Shown here in pieces: positions 21,011 through 31,295 of a DNA stretch of 64,000 nt (the first letter of the stretch is position 1; each line of letters opens with the position of its first letter). A model generated the notes under the pieces. That model saw nothing but the letters and a program-made list of their open reading frames with translations. It had not been told where the DNA came from and made no database searches. Source of the DNA: Cryptomeria japonica (lineage: Eukaryota > Streptophyta > Pinopsida > Cupressales > Cupressaceae); assembly GCF_030272615.1 (NCBI RefSeq), contig NC_081415.1, positions 269,484,425 to 269,548,424 of the forward strand. The letters run 5' to 3'. The translations under genes and the position numbers were made by a program.

Positions 21011-22326
21011 TTCTAGATCAAAACCTTAACACAAATCTCTGGGCAGAAGTATCCAGCACCGCTATATATATACAGAACAGATGCCCTCACTCCCATCTTG
21101 AAGACAAAACTCCTGAGGAAGTATTCACTAAAATTAAGCCAGATATCAGCCACCTTAGGATATTTGGATGTCCTGTCTATATCCATGTACCTAAAGAAAA
21201 AAGACTAAAACTAGAGCCTTCTAGAAAAAGAGGATTGCTTGTAGGATATAGTGAAACCTCCAAAGCCTACAGAATCTATGTACCTGGTCAAAGAAATATT
21301 GAACTAAGTAGGGATGTAATCTTTGAGGAGGACCTAGCCTTCAAAAGAACTCAGAGCTTCATAGAACCTGAAATCTATGTCCCTACCTCTAACTTAGATG
21401 AAAATCCTGCTCCTGAGTTTCAGAGGGAGAATCTAGATGAAACTGAAAATGAAAATGAACACTCACCTAGAAATCTCAAGAAAAGACCACTATGGGCCAC
21501 CAAAACAGTAGAAGAAGCTCAGAGGTTTGCTGCTCCTTCAGGAACCTTCAAAGAAAGCAAAAAGCCTAATAAATTTACTAGCTATGTTGCTCTTATGAAT
21601 GATCTATCTAAAAACGAACCTGACAATGTAACAGATGCCCTTAAACATCAAGTATGGAAGGATGCTATGTCTGAAGAGTATCAATCCATAATGAAAAATG
21701 ATGTATGGGAGATTGTTCCTAGGCCAACTAAGAAATCTGTTGTTTCTTCTGAATGGCTTTTTAAGATCAAACATGCAGCAGATGGCAATATTGGAAAACA
21801 TAAGGCAAGATTTGTAGCCAGAGGGTTCTCTCAAAAGGAAGGAATAGACTATGAAGAAACATTTGCTCCTGTAGCCAGATATACCTCAGTAAGGACTGTG
21901 CTAGCCATTGCAGCAGCAAAAGGATGGAAGGTACATCAAATGGATGTAAAGACAGCTTTTCTTAATGGAGAGATATCTAAAGAAGTATACCTAGAGCAAC
22001 CTGAAGGGTTTGAGATTCATCATGTAGAGTCTCATGTGTGTAGACTCAAGAAAGCTCTATATGGGCTTAAACAGGCTCCCAGGGCTTGGTATGAAAGAAT
22101 TGACACATATCTATCAAAACTAGGCTTCTCTAAAAATGATGCAGATCCTAATCTCTACTACAAACAGAATAAAGGTGATATGCTAATATTGATTTTATAT
22201 GTTGATGACTTATTAATCACAGGAGAAGATCACCTTATAGATCAATGCAAGAAAGAGCTATCCAAAGAATTTGATATGAAGGACTTGGGATTCCTTCATT
22301 ATTTCCTAGGGTTGGGAGTATGGTAG
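21007..22326 (+). pseudogene. Copia integrase C-terminus and reverse transcriptase, broken
   Basis: The segment opens with the integrase C-terminal part (GCPVYIHVPKEKR, KRGLLVGYSE, SKAYRIY) followed by a variable linker. The RVT_2 reverse transcriptase follows: WEIVPRP, KARFVARGFSQKEGIDYEET, QMDVKTAFLNG, YGLKQAPRAWY and the catalytic YVDD at about 22198-22209. The aspartates of the active site are intact. A TAG at 22324 and a TAA at 22363 interrupt the frame, but it does not shift: RNase H continues in the same frame. Confidence 0.93.
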
Positions 22327-22365
22327 AATTCTCATAACATTGTAGTAAACCAAGGCAAGTAAACC

Positions 22366-23142
22366 TTGGACATCCTGAAGAGATTTGGAATGCTAAACTA
22401 CAAACCCATGACCGCTCCAATGGAAACCAATCTTCATAAACTTAAAGAAGCAGCAGCAGAATCACCTTCTACTGACCCCACTCTATACAAGCAAATGATT
22501 GGGTCTCTTATGTATCTGGTAAATACAAGGCCAGATATCTACTATGCACTAAATGCTTTGAGTCAGTTTATGTGTGAGCCAAAGGAGATACACCTGGTTG
22601 CAGTAAAACACATTATGAGATATTTACAAGGCACCTTAAATCTTGGTCTTAAGTATGAGAAGGTTGATCTTAATCTACACGGATTCACAGATTCAGATTG
22701 GGCTAGAAGTATGACTGACCAGAAAAGCACCTCTAGGTGTTGCTTCAATTTGGGATCAGCCATGATATCCTGGATCAGTAGAAAGCAATCTTTTGTAGCG
22801 CAAAGTTCCACCGAGGCCGAATACATTGCAGCCTCCATGGCTGCCCGAGAAGCAGTGTGGCTTAGAAAGTTACTTGTGGGATTGTTTGGTGATCCTATGA
22901 AACCTACTATCATCCATTGCGACAATCAAAGCTGCATAAAACTTTCAATGAATCCAGTGTTCCATGATAGATCCAAACATATTGAGATCCCATACCATTA
23001 TGTACGAGACATGGTAGACAAAAATGTGATCAAATTGGAATATGTTAATACAGGAGATCAGACTGCAAATATTCTGACCAAACCACTTTCCAGAGTGAAG
23101 GTTGATCACTTCAAAAAGGGTTTAGGTATGATAGAAAGGTAA
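22366..23142 (+). pseudogene. Copia connection and RNase H domain, 3' end of broken pol
   Basis: This continues the reverse transcriptase frame after two stops. It contains KPMTAPMETN, SLMYLVNTRPDI and the RNase H acidic residues in FTDSDWA, SSTEAEYIA and HCDNQSCI. It ends with NILTKPL and GLGMIER then TAA, the usual end of copia pol. The gag-pol frame as a whole would have been about 1310 codons. Only point lesions separate it from an intact one, but the zinc knuckle is also damaged, so this copy cannot be autonomous. Confidence 0.93.
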
Positions 23143-23670
23143 TCTGCTTTGTAAATAAGATGTTTAATGTGTAAACTTCTTTTGTCATGTTGAGACATTC
23201 TAAGAGGTGACGATCTCTCAGATTATGAACACTTGTATGCAGACATCATAAGGTGATGATCTTATGATTCTCAAAACCAGTTATCATGTTGGATCTCTGG
23301 TATGTCATGGATGTGCCATGATGGTGTTGTGATAAAACATTTGTATAAAATGTTTGTGCACATATCACAACCTGGATAAGATGAGAATTTAACCATCCTC
23401 ATATGTTTATCCTTAGTATTGCGTGTTTAGGCAATACTGATATCACGTGTTCAAGTGATATCTTGTCATAATAAAATGATGAATCTTTTATATCACATTG
23501 ATAGGTGATACTCTATGTCACATACTTAGAGTGATGTTTTATATTTGTATCTTATGTCCTAATGGTACTTCATATCATATGTATAGATGATATATATTCT
23601 TGGAGACTGACATTATGGAAAAGAAATGTGATGCAGGTTACTTTATCTATCTTCCAAAGCTAAGAGGGAG
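23143..23670 (+). other. Copia 3' untranslated region and polypurine tract
   Basis: There is no gene. The stretch holds short repeated phrases such as TCATATG/TGATAT around 23400-23600. The purine run AAAGCTAAGAGGGAG (23656-23670) directly precedes the right LTR and serves as the polypurine tract. Confidence 0.8.
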
Positions 23671-23960
23671 TGTTAATGCATTAGTAGCTTCTGCAAGATA
23701 AGACTCTCCTAACTCATTAATCTCCTCTATTCTGTTATTGGCTTATTCATCTATGCTATTAGATTATTTAATTCATGCTTTATGTTTATCAGACTATAAC
23801 ATTGATCATAATTATGATATTGACATTGGATAAAGATGGATTAGATCGACGACTTGCTTAACATAGTTAAGCGTCAATCTAAATGCTATCGGGCTAGTAA
23901 CCTGATAGCATATTAATGTCGATTCATTTATGAAACGGCATTAATATACTATTGGGGTAT
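23671..23960 (+). repeat. Copia 3' LTR, left piece
   Basis: This matches 18328-18611 of the left LTR with a few substitutions and one nine-base insertion. It is cut at GGTAT (23956-23960), the target duplicated by copy C. Confidence 0.95.
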
Positions 23961-24005
23961 TGTTGTGACCATTTCACACATCGCCCCATTTAAAATGGGG
24001 ACCCC
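23961..24005. promoter_or_regulatory. Terminal hairpins of copy C
   Basis: The first 21 bp form an inverted repeat (TGTTGTGA and its near partner), followed by CCCCATT..AATGGGG. The second hairpin is conserved in copies A and B although its loop differs (TTAAA-, TAAGA- and TGCAA-like centres), which suggests that the pairing matters and not the loop. Confidence 0.6.
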
Positions 24006-24409
24006 CTCTTTTTGCTTGTTTTTCGCTCGCCTTTTGCTTTGTTTTTTTAGGGTTTTGGTAGTTTGTCAGTTGTCTGGATTAAGGGTCAAGCCTTAGGGTT
24101 TTAGTTACCGTCTTTTCAAGCCAGAGTCCAGTCAGTCTTGAGAGCTTTTTAAGCTTCCTCTTGTAGGATGCAAATTTTGAAATGAAATGAATTCGCCAGA
24201 ATGGTTTATTTTCAATTGGAATTTTGAGTGCAGAGTCTTAATTTGTCTAAGTGTTAATGATGAAATTGTGAATTTTATCCAATTGAGTAATTCTGACCAA
24301 ATTTTGAGTTTTTTGATATTTGATCCCGGGCATTGGAAATGATTTGTTTTTGCCTTGTGAAGTGATTAAACTTGTGAAATCTTGATATTTTGGCCTGTAG
24401 GAGCAAAAT

Positions 24410-26165
24410 CGCTCCTGTCCCTCAGTGAAGGACCGGAGCTCGTTTTCAAAAATCTTACTGTCTCTGCAGGATCAAGATGGTTTTTCGGTTGGAAATAGTA
24501 AAGGGAGGCATGATCTTTCCGTTGAATATAAATTGAAGAATTTCACGAACACGGAAATGCCCCAGGAGGCAAAATCGCTCCTGTCCCTCAGTGAAGGACC
24601 GGAGCTCAAAATCAAATATTGCCTTGTCCTTGCAGGATTTTAACAACTTGACGATTTGAAGAGGTCCAAGGAAGTACATTTTACCAGATGAATATAATTT
24701 GAAGGCACAAACATGAAGAAAAGTGGACCAAAATGCAAAATCGCTCCTGTCCCTCAGTCAGGGACCAGAGCGAAGTTCAATGTAGCTCCCGTCCCTCTCC
24801 CAGGGACCAGAGCGAAATTCTTCATAAGGAAAAATTCAGGCCAAAGCAACCAAGTTTTAGGTTTGAGGCAAGTAAAGATGGTGTAACGGATTCATTGAAG
24901 ACCAAATTGAAGATTGCATGACACCAAATGAGACCTATATTGGCCTAGGCGCTCCTGTCCCTCAGCCAGGGACCAGAGCGATTTTTGCCTTAGACCAATT
25001 TTTCACCAAGTTTGAACAAATTTCATGCCAAGAATAGGTGAAAGGGGGTACTACAAGACCATTGAAGATAATTTTTGAGGTTAGCAAAGTGAGATGAAGC
25101 CTACAAGAGCAAGTTCGCTCCTGTCCCTCAGCCAGGGACCAGGGCGATATCTTGATTATCTTGCCTTCCACTTAAGTTTAGACCACTCCAAGTCCGAATA
25201 CAAGCTGGCAAGGACGTTTTGAAGCATCTCAATGAAGAACGAAGTTATGAAGATCGCCAAGGATAAAGGATTTACACCAAAACACCTATATCGCTCCTGT
25301 CCCTCAGGCAGGGACCAGAGCGAAATTCCTATAAAGGCCTAGATTTTGAAAGTTTATCAAATATCAAGTGGCTAAGAGGGATCAAGGGACTTCATTTTAC
25401 ACGATGAAAGCAATGGCAAGTTGATGAAAGCAAGCATGAGCCCAGAGCATTGAAGTTCGCTCCTGTCCCTCAGGCAGGGACCAGAGCGATATCCACCATA
25501 TTTGCCAATTCATTCAAAATTCATGCCAAGTCAAGATTGTGCATGGTTGCGCAGGGTCTAAGGCGTCTTCAGAAGATGATATGCAAAGGTTTCAAACGTC
25601 AAAGGGTCATCAATTGAACCAAGGGGCCTATATCGCTCCTGTCCCTCAGTCAGGGACCAGGGCGATTTGCACAGGATCATTCATTTTCCTTCAAAATCAA
25701 GACAAGGCAAGGATATACAAGATTAAGAGTATCGTTTGGAAGGCAATGAACAAGAAACGAAGGATACAAAATGACAAATCTTGGCTAGAACATGGAGATC
25801 GCTCCTATCCCTCTCCAAGGGACCAGGGCGATAATCTATTTAAACATCAAAGTGTCTCGTAGAAACCAAGGGAAGTAAAGTGGAATGAAGAAACAATATC
25901 ATTGCTTGCCATATAATGAAGATTGATGATTAAAGAAGCGAGATCAAGGGGAGAAACACCAAGATCGCTCCTGTCCCTCACCAAGGGACCAGGGCGATAT
26001 CACCTCAAGAGGCACTCATTCGCACAAGCAAGTCAATCTAGCTCGAATTTCCCAATGAAAACGCCAGTTTCAACGTAGGGATGGAAATTTTGAACGTCAA
26101 AAGCACAAGATTCCAGGCTAAAATGGTAGTTCGCCCCTGTCCCTCAGTCAGGGACCAGGGCGATG
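24410..26165. repeat. Twelve dyad motifs phased at 166 bp in copy C
   Basis: The motif of about 32 bp reads CGCTCCTGTCCCTCAG-TC-AGGGACCAGAGCG. It is a near palindrome with arms CGCTC/GAGCG and GTCCCT/AGGGAC. Copies start at 24410, 24576, 24742, 24784, 24950, 25116, 25292, 25458, 25634, 25800, 25966 and 26132. Intervals are 166, 166, 42, 166, 166, 176, 166, 176, 166, 166 and 166. The sequence between motifs is strongly diverged from unit to unit, with only hints of shared words such as TGCAGGAT, so the motif has been kept far better than its spacers. Confidence 0.92.
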
Positions 26166-26189
26166 AGGTTTGTATTTTTCACCCTCAAA

Positions 26190-27024
26190 TTTTGGCGCTA
26201 AACATTTTTTAAATTTATTTTAAATGCTAAAATTCGATAAATTAAAAAATTCAATTAAGATGGCATTTAAAATATAGCGCAAGACATTAATTAATTAATT
26301 TTTTGCCTTTTAAAAATCGAATTTGTTAATTAAAAACAAAGGCATTTAATAATTAATTATTAATTTAATAAAAAAATCAAATGGAGCGCTTTTTATAAAG
26401 GTCGGCCTTTATTATTTATTTAAAAAATCGTTTTAATTGCCTCATTTTATAAAAGTCGGCCTAGAGGTGAATATGAAGGTGAGCGCTTATAAAGGGAGGT
26501 GAAAGATTTCATTTGCACATTATCATTTTATCATTTCATATGCGATTTGGAGTATACAAAGAGGAAGCGAATTTCATAAAGGAGAAGTGCGAGTTTCTAT
26601 CCAAAGGTGGTGCGAAGTATTATCAAAGGGGTGCGAGTTAGAGTTAAAGCGAACTTGCCAAGGATATTGGAAGATTACGTCAAGGACCCCCAAAGGTGGC
26701 AAAGTTGATGGGAAGGACGTTCATTATCCTTGAAGATCACGTGGCAAAGGCTTCAAACGTTAATTTTGCCTAGGCAAATCTATCTATTTTGCATTCTAGA
26801 GTTAGCTCTCAAGGGAGGTATGGCGATATGGCTTTATTGTTTTAATTTTGAATTGTTGATCGTCATAGCTTAAGTTTTGAATTTTGAAATTTTGATTTCC
26901 CCTAGCTCAATCTTTTTTAGGAAATGATAACTCTAGGACTTATCATGAGGTTTCCTAAAATTTACTCTCTAATTTATGTTATACATTGCAAAATCTAGTT
27001 CTTATTATGAAATGTTGTGTAGGT
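26190..27024 (+). other. AT-rich leader of the copy C ORF
   Basis: 26190-26460 is AT-rich with repeated TTTAAATTTA and AATTAATTAA words. After 26460 the base composition rises toward normal. TGTTGTGTAG just before the ATG at 27025 could be a splice acceptor, and copy B has TTTCCAG at the same place, so a 5' untranslated intron is possible. No other feature was seen. Confidence 0.45.
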
Positions 27025-30000
27025 ATGGCGACCCCGAAGGCGGGAGCATCCACCAGCCGTCCAGCTCTCATGAAGGAAGATCAAAAGACCGAGGAAGTGG
27101 AGACCAAGATCGTGTCGAAATGGAGCAACATTGGAGATACCAACTTGGGCAACTTCAGCACAAAGAAGTTTCGAGAGGTCCCTTACATTGGCAAGCCATC
27201 ACCTGTCGCCCGGAGAATAATCAAGAGTGGCATCATTAAGGCGGCCGGCTTCCCTCCAGCAGTTCAGTGCCATGAGTTGATGATCGAGTGTGCTCATCAT
27301 TATGATCCTCAGTCCAGAACGATCGTGTCCAATGAAGGAAACACTTTGGCGTACCTTTCAGAGGAAGCTATAAGTGAAGCTTTCCATCTTCCAGAGCACA
27401 GGGACATGATATACAAGAGCATAGAAGGAGCCAGGTCAATGTACGAAGATGATCCAGATGCTTGTCTAAGCATAATTAACAAGAACTGGTTACTCAAGAG
27501 TCGTCCTCGTCTGAGCAAGATCCCAAACACACCGCACAGGATTGATTTCCAAGAGGAGTACAGAGATTTGATCACAATGCTCAACCGAGTTACAGGAGCC
27601 CCTCACGCCTTCTATTTTGAGAAGTGGATGTTCTACTTCATCCAGGTGATCGTTCAAGGGAAAGGAACAATTCATTGGGCTAGGATGATTAGCCATTGCT
27701 TGGACGTACAGTTGAGGAGACTCAAGGCTACCAAGTCCTTCCACATGAGTTCATACGTCATCTATGCCTTGATCAGGAGTTTTGAGTACGCAGGACTACC
27801 TCACAGAGGAGTGATTGGAAGAGGACCCGGCGAGGTCAGAGTTTGTGATTCCTATGTCCACTTGCATCATCTGCCAGGAAGCAACTACAAGCTAGTTAAT
27901 GATACCTTCACGATGAACATCACAAGGACGTTGCAAGGTGGGATTCACAACAAATTATCTCAGGATGCACAGGAATTAATAAAGAGGTACGGTGCTTGGT
28001 TTATTCAGTTTCCGAAGTTCACTTATATTAGAGTGCATGGATGTCCTTCACCTCCATACATGTTGCCGAGATATTCGACAGATAGAATTGTGTTACTTGA
28101 AGTAACAAGACAATTGGCAGCATATGCGAAGGCATTCAGACACAGACATGGGAATGGAGTTCCAGTACCTATCATTTTGGGCAATTCAGTTGAGGTATGT
28201 CCTAATGCTTTAGCTATGGATGACGCAGAGAAGGAGTTAGCCTTGTATTCTTTTTCATCCTTTGCTTTGAGAGAAAGCTTTGATCCACATGGACATTTAG
28301 AGGAGACAGTCGATAGGAAGTTTAAGCATGAGTACCAAATAGAAGATTTTATGATGAATCTCTTAGATGATCTTGAAGTGAAACGAAAAATGCATTCTAG
28401 ATTGCCTTTGGATTTCATCAGGAAATGCAGGATTTACAGAGTGGCCGACCAAGCACAGGACAGTGGCAGACATATCCAATCATCCTATGATCGAGAAAGC
28501 AAATCAATAAGGTTAGATTGGAATGAACCCGAGGTCGTGGATCTAGATGCTTTGATGGCTCCAGTCTTGTCTTGTACTCGTAGATGGGTTGATGTACAGC
28601 ATCAAAAGTTGAGAGAGCAAGGCATAGCTATGACTTTCACTTTGGAAGAGAAACCAGCCGAAGGTGGAGGTAGTGTGAGTGAAGGCAATCCTAATCCTAG
28701 AAATTCAGGTGAAGGTAACCTTCAAAGTGCAAGTGAAGGCAATCTCCATCCAAGAGGTTCGAAGAGGAAAGAAAGGCCTGAAAAGAGGGAATCTTCCAAG
28801 AAGAAGCAAGGGGCCAATCGAGATCGTTCATCCGGTACATCTTCTAGACCAGAGAAGAGGACACTTCAAGTGGAAGAACCTATGGAGTCGATGGTACAGA
28901 ATGATAGGCAGGAAGAGGGACAGGCACCGCAAGGGTCACCAGATGGATCTCTCCAAGATTATGAGCTAGATGAAGATAGAAAAGACAACGAGGTAACATC
29001 TCCTCCCAGAGAAGAAGAAGTAGTGCATAAGGAAATTCAAGTCAAAGAGACAAGATCGGCCATCCCAGATTGGTTGAAGGAAAGATTAACTAAGGTGATC
29101 GTGATAGAGGACGAGGACAATGTAATTGATTTAGAGAGCCTTGTTGGACGTTCTCACGAAGTAACAGAGAAGAGGAAGGCTACCAAGATGTCCAAGATGA
29201 TTAGAGATGAGACTGGATCCAGAAAACTACAGATAGCTACACCGGCAGTAGACAAATATGAAGGTGAGATCTTAGCAGAGGAATATGATATACAGACATT
29301 TGAGCTAGGACCATCCACAGCTGAGCAGACACTAGATGATGCCACCGATTCATTTGAGGCATTGAAAGACAAGCTTAGAGAAGAAATGGAGAAGAATAGA
29401 AAGCTTGAGAGAGAGGTCGGTGCATGGAGGGCATATTTCAGTCATCTCAATGAACCTTTGGGACGTCAGGATCCAGCTAGATCACCAGTGCAGGCACTTC
29501 CCCTTCAATCAATTAATGAGGCAGAAAGATTCATGAATATGGTCCAGCGTACCAGTACTTGGATGGACAAATCTCATACAGTTGTCGTAGAATTTGTAAC
29601 AAGGATGATGAAGACTATTCACAGGGCTATCCAGGTTCTTGAGATAATCCACAACTTGATGATAACAGTAGCCGCTTTTGCTCATACTAGAGATGTTATC
29701 ATTCCTGTCTTGAAAGTGATCAGGCAAACATCGAGGAAGGTCTTAGCGCAGGAAAAGATCATGGATGGAGGGCCTCACAGTTTGCTTCAGTGGTCAACCT
29801 TACTCCATATGAAGAGTGTTCTCTTTGAGGACATCAGTACTAGATGTAGCCAAGTTGAGGAGGTGATCAATCCGATCCAGGACAGAGTATTTGAGGTACT
29901 ACGTACCATACCTGGCAGGAGGATCGAGGTCAAGACAGATGTGGATTTGCAGGAATTGGAGGATAGAATCAAGGTCATCTTTTGCAAGGACGCTAATATC

Positions 30001-30246
30001 ACAGACGAGCAATATGATCAGATGTTTGCTACCATGCTCCTGATTGAAAGAACTAAGGAACTTGAATCTTCATGGGACGCAGCTCTTCTAGACGCATTCG
30101 ATCAGGTCATCCACTTGGAAGAAAGTATGAAGAATCTTCCCGAGATTCCAATTGCTGAAATCGAAGGAATCGTGTCAAGATTCATTGCATATGCTAAAAA
30201 AGAACATTGGAAAGGGAATAAGATTCTAGATGAGAGGTTGTTATAG
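27025..30246 (+). CDS. Unnamed 1073-residue protein encoded inside the giant LTR
   Basis: An uninterrupted ORF. The start chosen is ATG 27025 (MATPKAGAS); ATG 27007 is the alternative. Residues about 30-430 form the part conserved in copies B, D and E: SNIGDTNLGNF, ECAHHYD, ISEAFHLPEH (about 116), EKWMFYFIQVI then TIHWARMIS (about 195-222), and WFIQFPKFTYIRV then PYMLPRYSTDRIVLLEVTRQ (about 322-368). Residues about 545-720 are charged and low-complexity, with a basic KRKERPEKRESSKKK stretch (about 580) that could be a nuclear localisation signal. Residues about 730-1073 are mainly helical, with a likely coiled coil at 776-807. No zinc knuckle, protease, polymerase or integrase motif, signal peptide or membrane segment is visible. 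The N-terminal part loosely recalls plant mobile-domain or transposon-associated gag-like proteins, but I do not claim it. Being intact among decayed elements suggests recent insertion or selection. Confidence 0.85.
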   Translation: MATPKAGASTSRPALMKEDQKTEEVETKIVSKWSNIGDTNLGNFSTKKFREVPYIGKPSPVARRIIKSGIIKAAGFPPAVQCHELMIECAHHYDPQSRTIVSNEGNTLAYLSEEAISEAFHLPEHRDMIYKSIEGARSMYEDDPDACLSIINKNWLLKSRPRLSKIPNTPHRIDFQEEYRDLITMLNRVTGAPHAFYFEKWMFYFIQVIVQGKGTIHWARMISHCLDVQLRRLKATKSFHMSSYVIYALIRSFEYAGLPHRGVIGRGPGEVRVCDSYVHLHHLPGSNYKLVNDTFTMNITRTLQGGIHNKLSQDAQELIKRYGAWFIQFPKFTYIRVHGCPSPPYMLPRYSTDRIVLLEVTRQLAAYAKAFRHRHGNGVPVPIILGNSVEVCPNALAMDDAEKELALYSFSSFALRESFDPHGHLEETVDRKFKHEYQIEDFMMNLLDDLEVKRKMHSRLPLDFIRKCRIYRVADQAQDSGRHIQSSYDRESKSIRLDWNEPEVVDLDALMAPVLSCTRRWVDVQHQKLREQGIAMTFTLEEKPAEGGGSVSEGNPNPRNSGEGNLQSASEGNLHPRGSKRKERPEKRESSKKKQGANRDRSSGTSSRPEKRTLQVEEPMESMVQNDRQEEGQAPQGSPDGSLQDYELDEDRKDNEVTSPPREEEVVHKEIQVKETRSAIPDWLKERLTKVIVIEDEDNVIDLESLVGRSHEVTEKRKATKMSKMIRDETGSRKLQIATPAVDKYEGEILAEEYDIQTFELGPSTAEQTLDDATDSFEALKDKLREEMEKNRKLEREVGAWRAYFSHLNEPLGRQDPARSPVQALPLQSINEAERFMNMVQRTSTWMDKSHTVVVEFVTRMMKTIHRAIQVLEIIHNLMITVAAFAHTRDVIIPVLKVIRQTSRKVLAQEKIMDGGPHSLLQWSTLLHMKSVLFEDISTRCSQVEEVINPIQDRVFEVLRTIPGRRIEVKTDVDLQELEDRIKVIFCKDANITDEQYDQMFATMLLIERTKELESSWDAALLDAFDQVIHLEESMKNLPEIPIAEIEGIVSRFIAYAKKEHWKGNKILDERLL

Positions 30247-31290
30247 ATGACATGGCACCTTAATTGTCATTGGTTTATGTCTCCTAGGTTTTTGTGCCAA
30301 ATTTAATATTTGGCTATGTTTTTAATATTGTTCAGTAAAAAGGAGGCCATTTGTAACAAACCCTAATTAGGGTTTAGGTGTCATGATCTTGACCGTTGAT
30401 CTGCTTTCAATCTGGACCATTCATTGTAATTGAGGATGCTATTTATACCCTCATTTTCATTTCATTTTGTAATAGTGAATAGTTAGATATCAGAGAATTT
30501 GATGTATTAGAGAGATTAGAGATAGAAGCAATTTTACTTTTGTAGCAAGATTGAGTTTGAGGAAAGGAATTCAAGCAATTGTTGTACATGATGACTTTGA
30601 AATCAATGAAATATTGAAGTTATGGTGTTTTGTTGCAACTTTCTCGGTTATCTTCATGGTTGTTCAATTTACTTGAATCATTCTCAATCAAAGTAGTGTG
30701 TTAATTCGAAGGACAAAGTGTGAGACTTGATCTTTGGTAGGATTTGCTTTCCAAACCACTAGCTTCCTGCTGATTGTAGGAACGCCTTGCGTGGTCAACT
30801 GGAGATATTTGAATCACTTAACCTTCAATCATTATTGTATTTTGGATATGTACCTTCGTGGTAGTGTCTTTGATCTTTGATGCGTTGAAAATCATTCGTT
30901 ACCTTAGAAGATCGCATCAATTTTAATTGAGTTGTTATTTTATGGCGAAATTGAAGTTGGTAGAATCTTGCCAAGTCTTGTCCACATGAAGTCATTCTTA
31001 GGGTTAGATTAGATTAGACCTCTTGCAAAACCCTATCCTTTTGTTATTTTTTGAAAAGCTTCTCTAATTTAGTAAAACTTTGGAGCGTAAGGCCCCTTGA
31101 GGACACAGCAAATCACATCATACCACTGGAGCTTATCCACACGTAGAGACCCTACTAACCAGAACATTGGAGTCATCCTAACTGATCCTTCTTGCGAATC
31201 TTCAGCAGTTAGCGACTTTATTCAAGAGAGGATAAGATGCCTTTGGGTATTTTATTCTGTGTATGATGGTGTACAAGATACACGTCAACA
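30247..31290 (+). other. Right part of copy C: promoter, leader and LTR end
   Basis: Non-coding, conserved with 12350-13286 plus 16873-16889 in copy B and with 60528-59318 (minus) in copy E. Landmarks are AACCCTAATTAGGGTTT (about 30357), a CTTGACCGTTGATCTGC block, the TATA box, then CACATCATACCACTGGAGC, ATTGGAGTCA, GAGAGGATAAGAT and the CGTCAACA end. In the solo-LTR reading this is the end of U3 plus R and U5. Confidence 0.7.
30440..30449 (+). promoter_or_regulatory. TATA box of copy C
   Basis: TATTTATACC, about 850 bp before the right end and about 195 bp after the ORF stop, at the position where copy B has TATAAAAG. Transcription from here would read out through the right end, as an LTR promoter does. 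Confidence 0.55.
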
Positions 31291-31295
31291 GGTAT

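Larger units (their letters stand above)
23961..31290 (+). mobile_element. Copy C: intact giant solo LTR carrying an ORF
   Basis: The element is 7330 bp, begins TGTTGTGACC and ends CGTCAACA, and is flanked by a perfect GGTAT duplication (23956-23960 and 31291-31295), the mark of an LTR-retrotransposon integrase. I compared its two ends and found no direct repeat, so it is not an LTR-internal-LTR unit. In order it holds terminal hairpins (23961-24005), twelve phased dyad motifs (24410-26165), an AT-rich leader, one 1073-codon ORF (27025-30246), a TATA box at 30440 and about 850 bp to the right end. There is no primer-binding site, polypurine tract or pol inside. Read as a solo LTR, U3 would be about 6.5 kb and include the gene. 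It inserted after the copia element, being inside its LTR. Copies A, B, D and E are relatives. Confidence 0.85.

Noticed and set aside
24410-26165. CRISPR-like array of short palindromic repeats with regular spacers
   Set aside because: Spacers of about 134 bp, a eukaryotic retroelement context and spacer traces of a common ancestral 166-bp unit exclude a CRISPR array.
27309-28418. Several minus-strand ORFs of 84-131 codons opposite the copy C ORF
   Set aside because: They are shadows of the long plus-strand frame, with no independent support.
23961-31290. Copy C as a DNA transposon with TGTTG/CAACA inverted ends
   Set aside because: The 5-bp TG/CA-type ends, the 5-bp duplication and the link of its relative E to a primer-binding site and gag fit an LTR element better. 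No transposase motif was recognised in the ORF.
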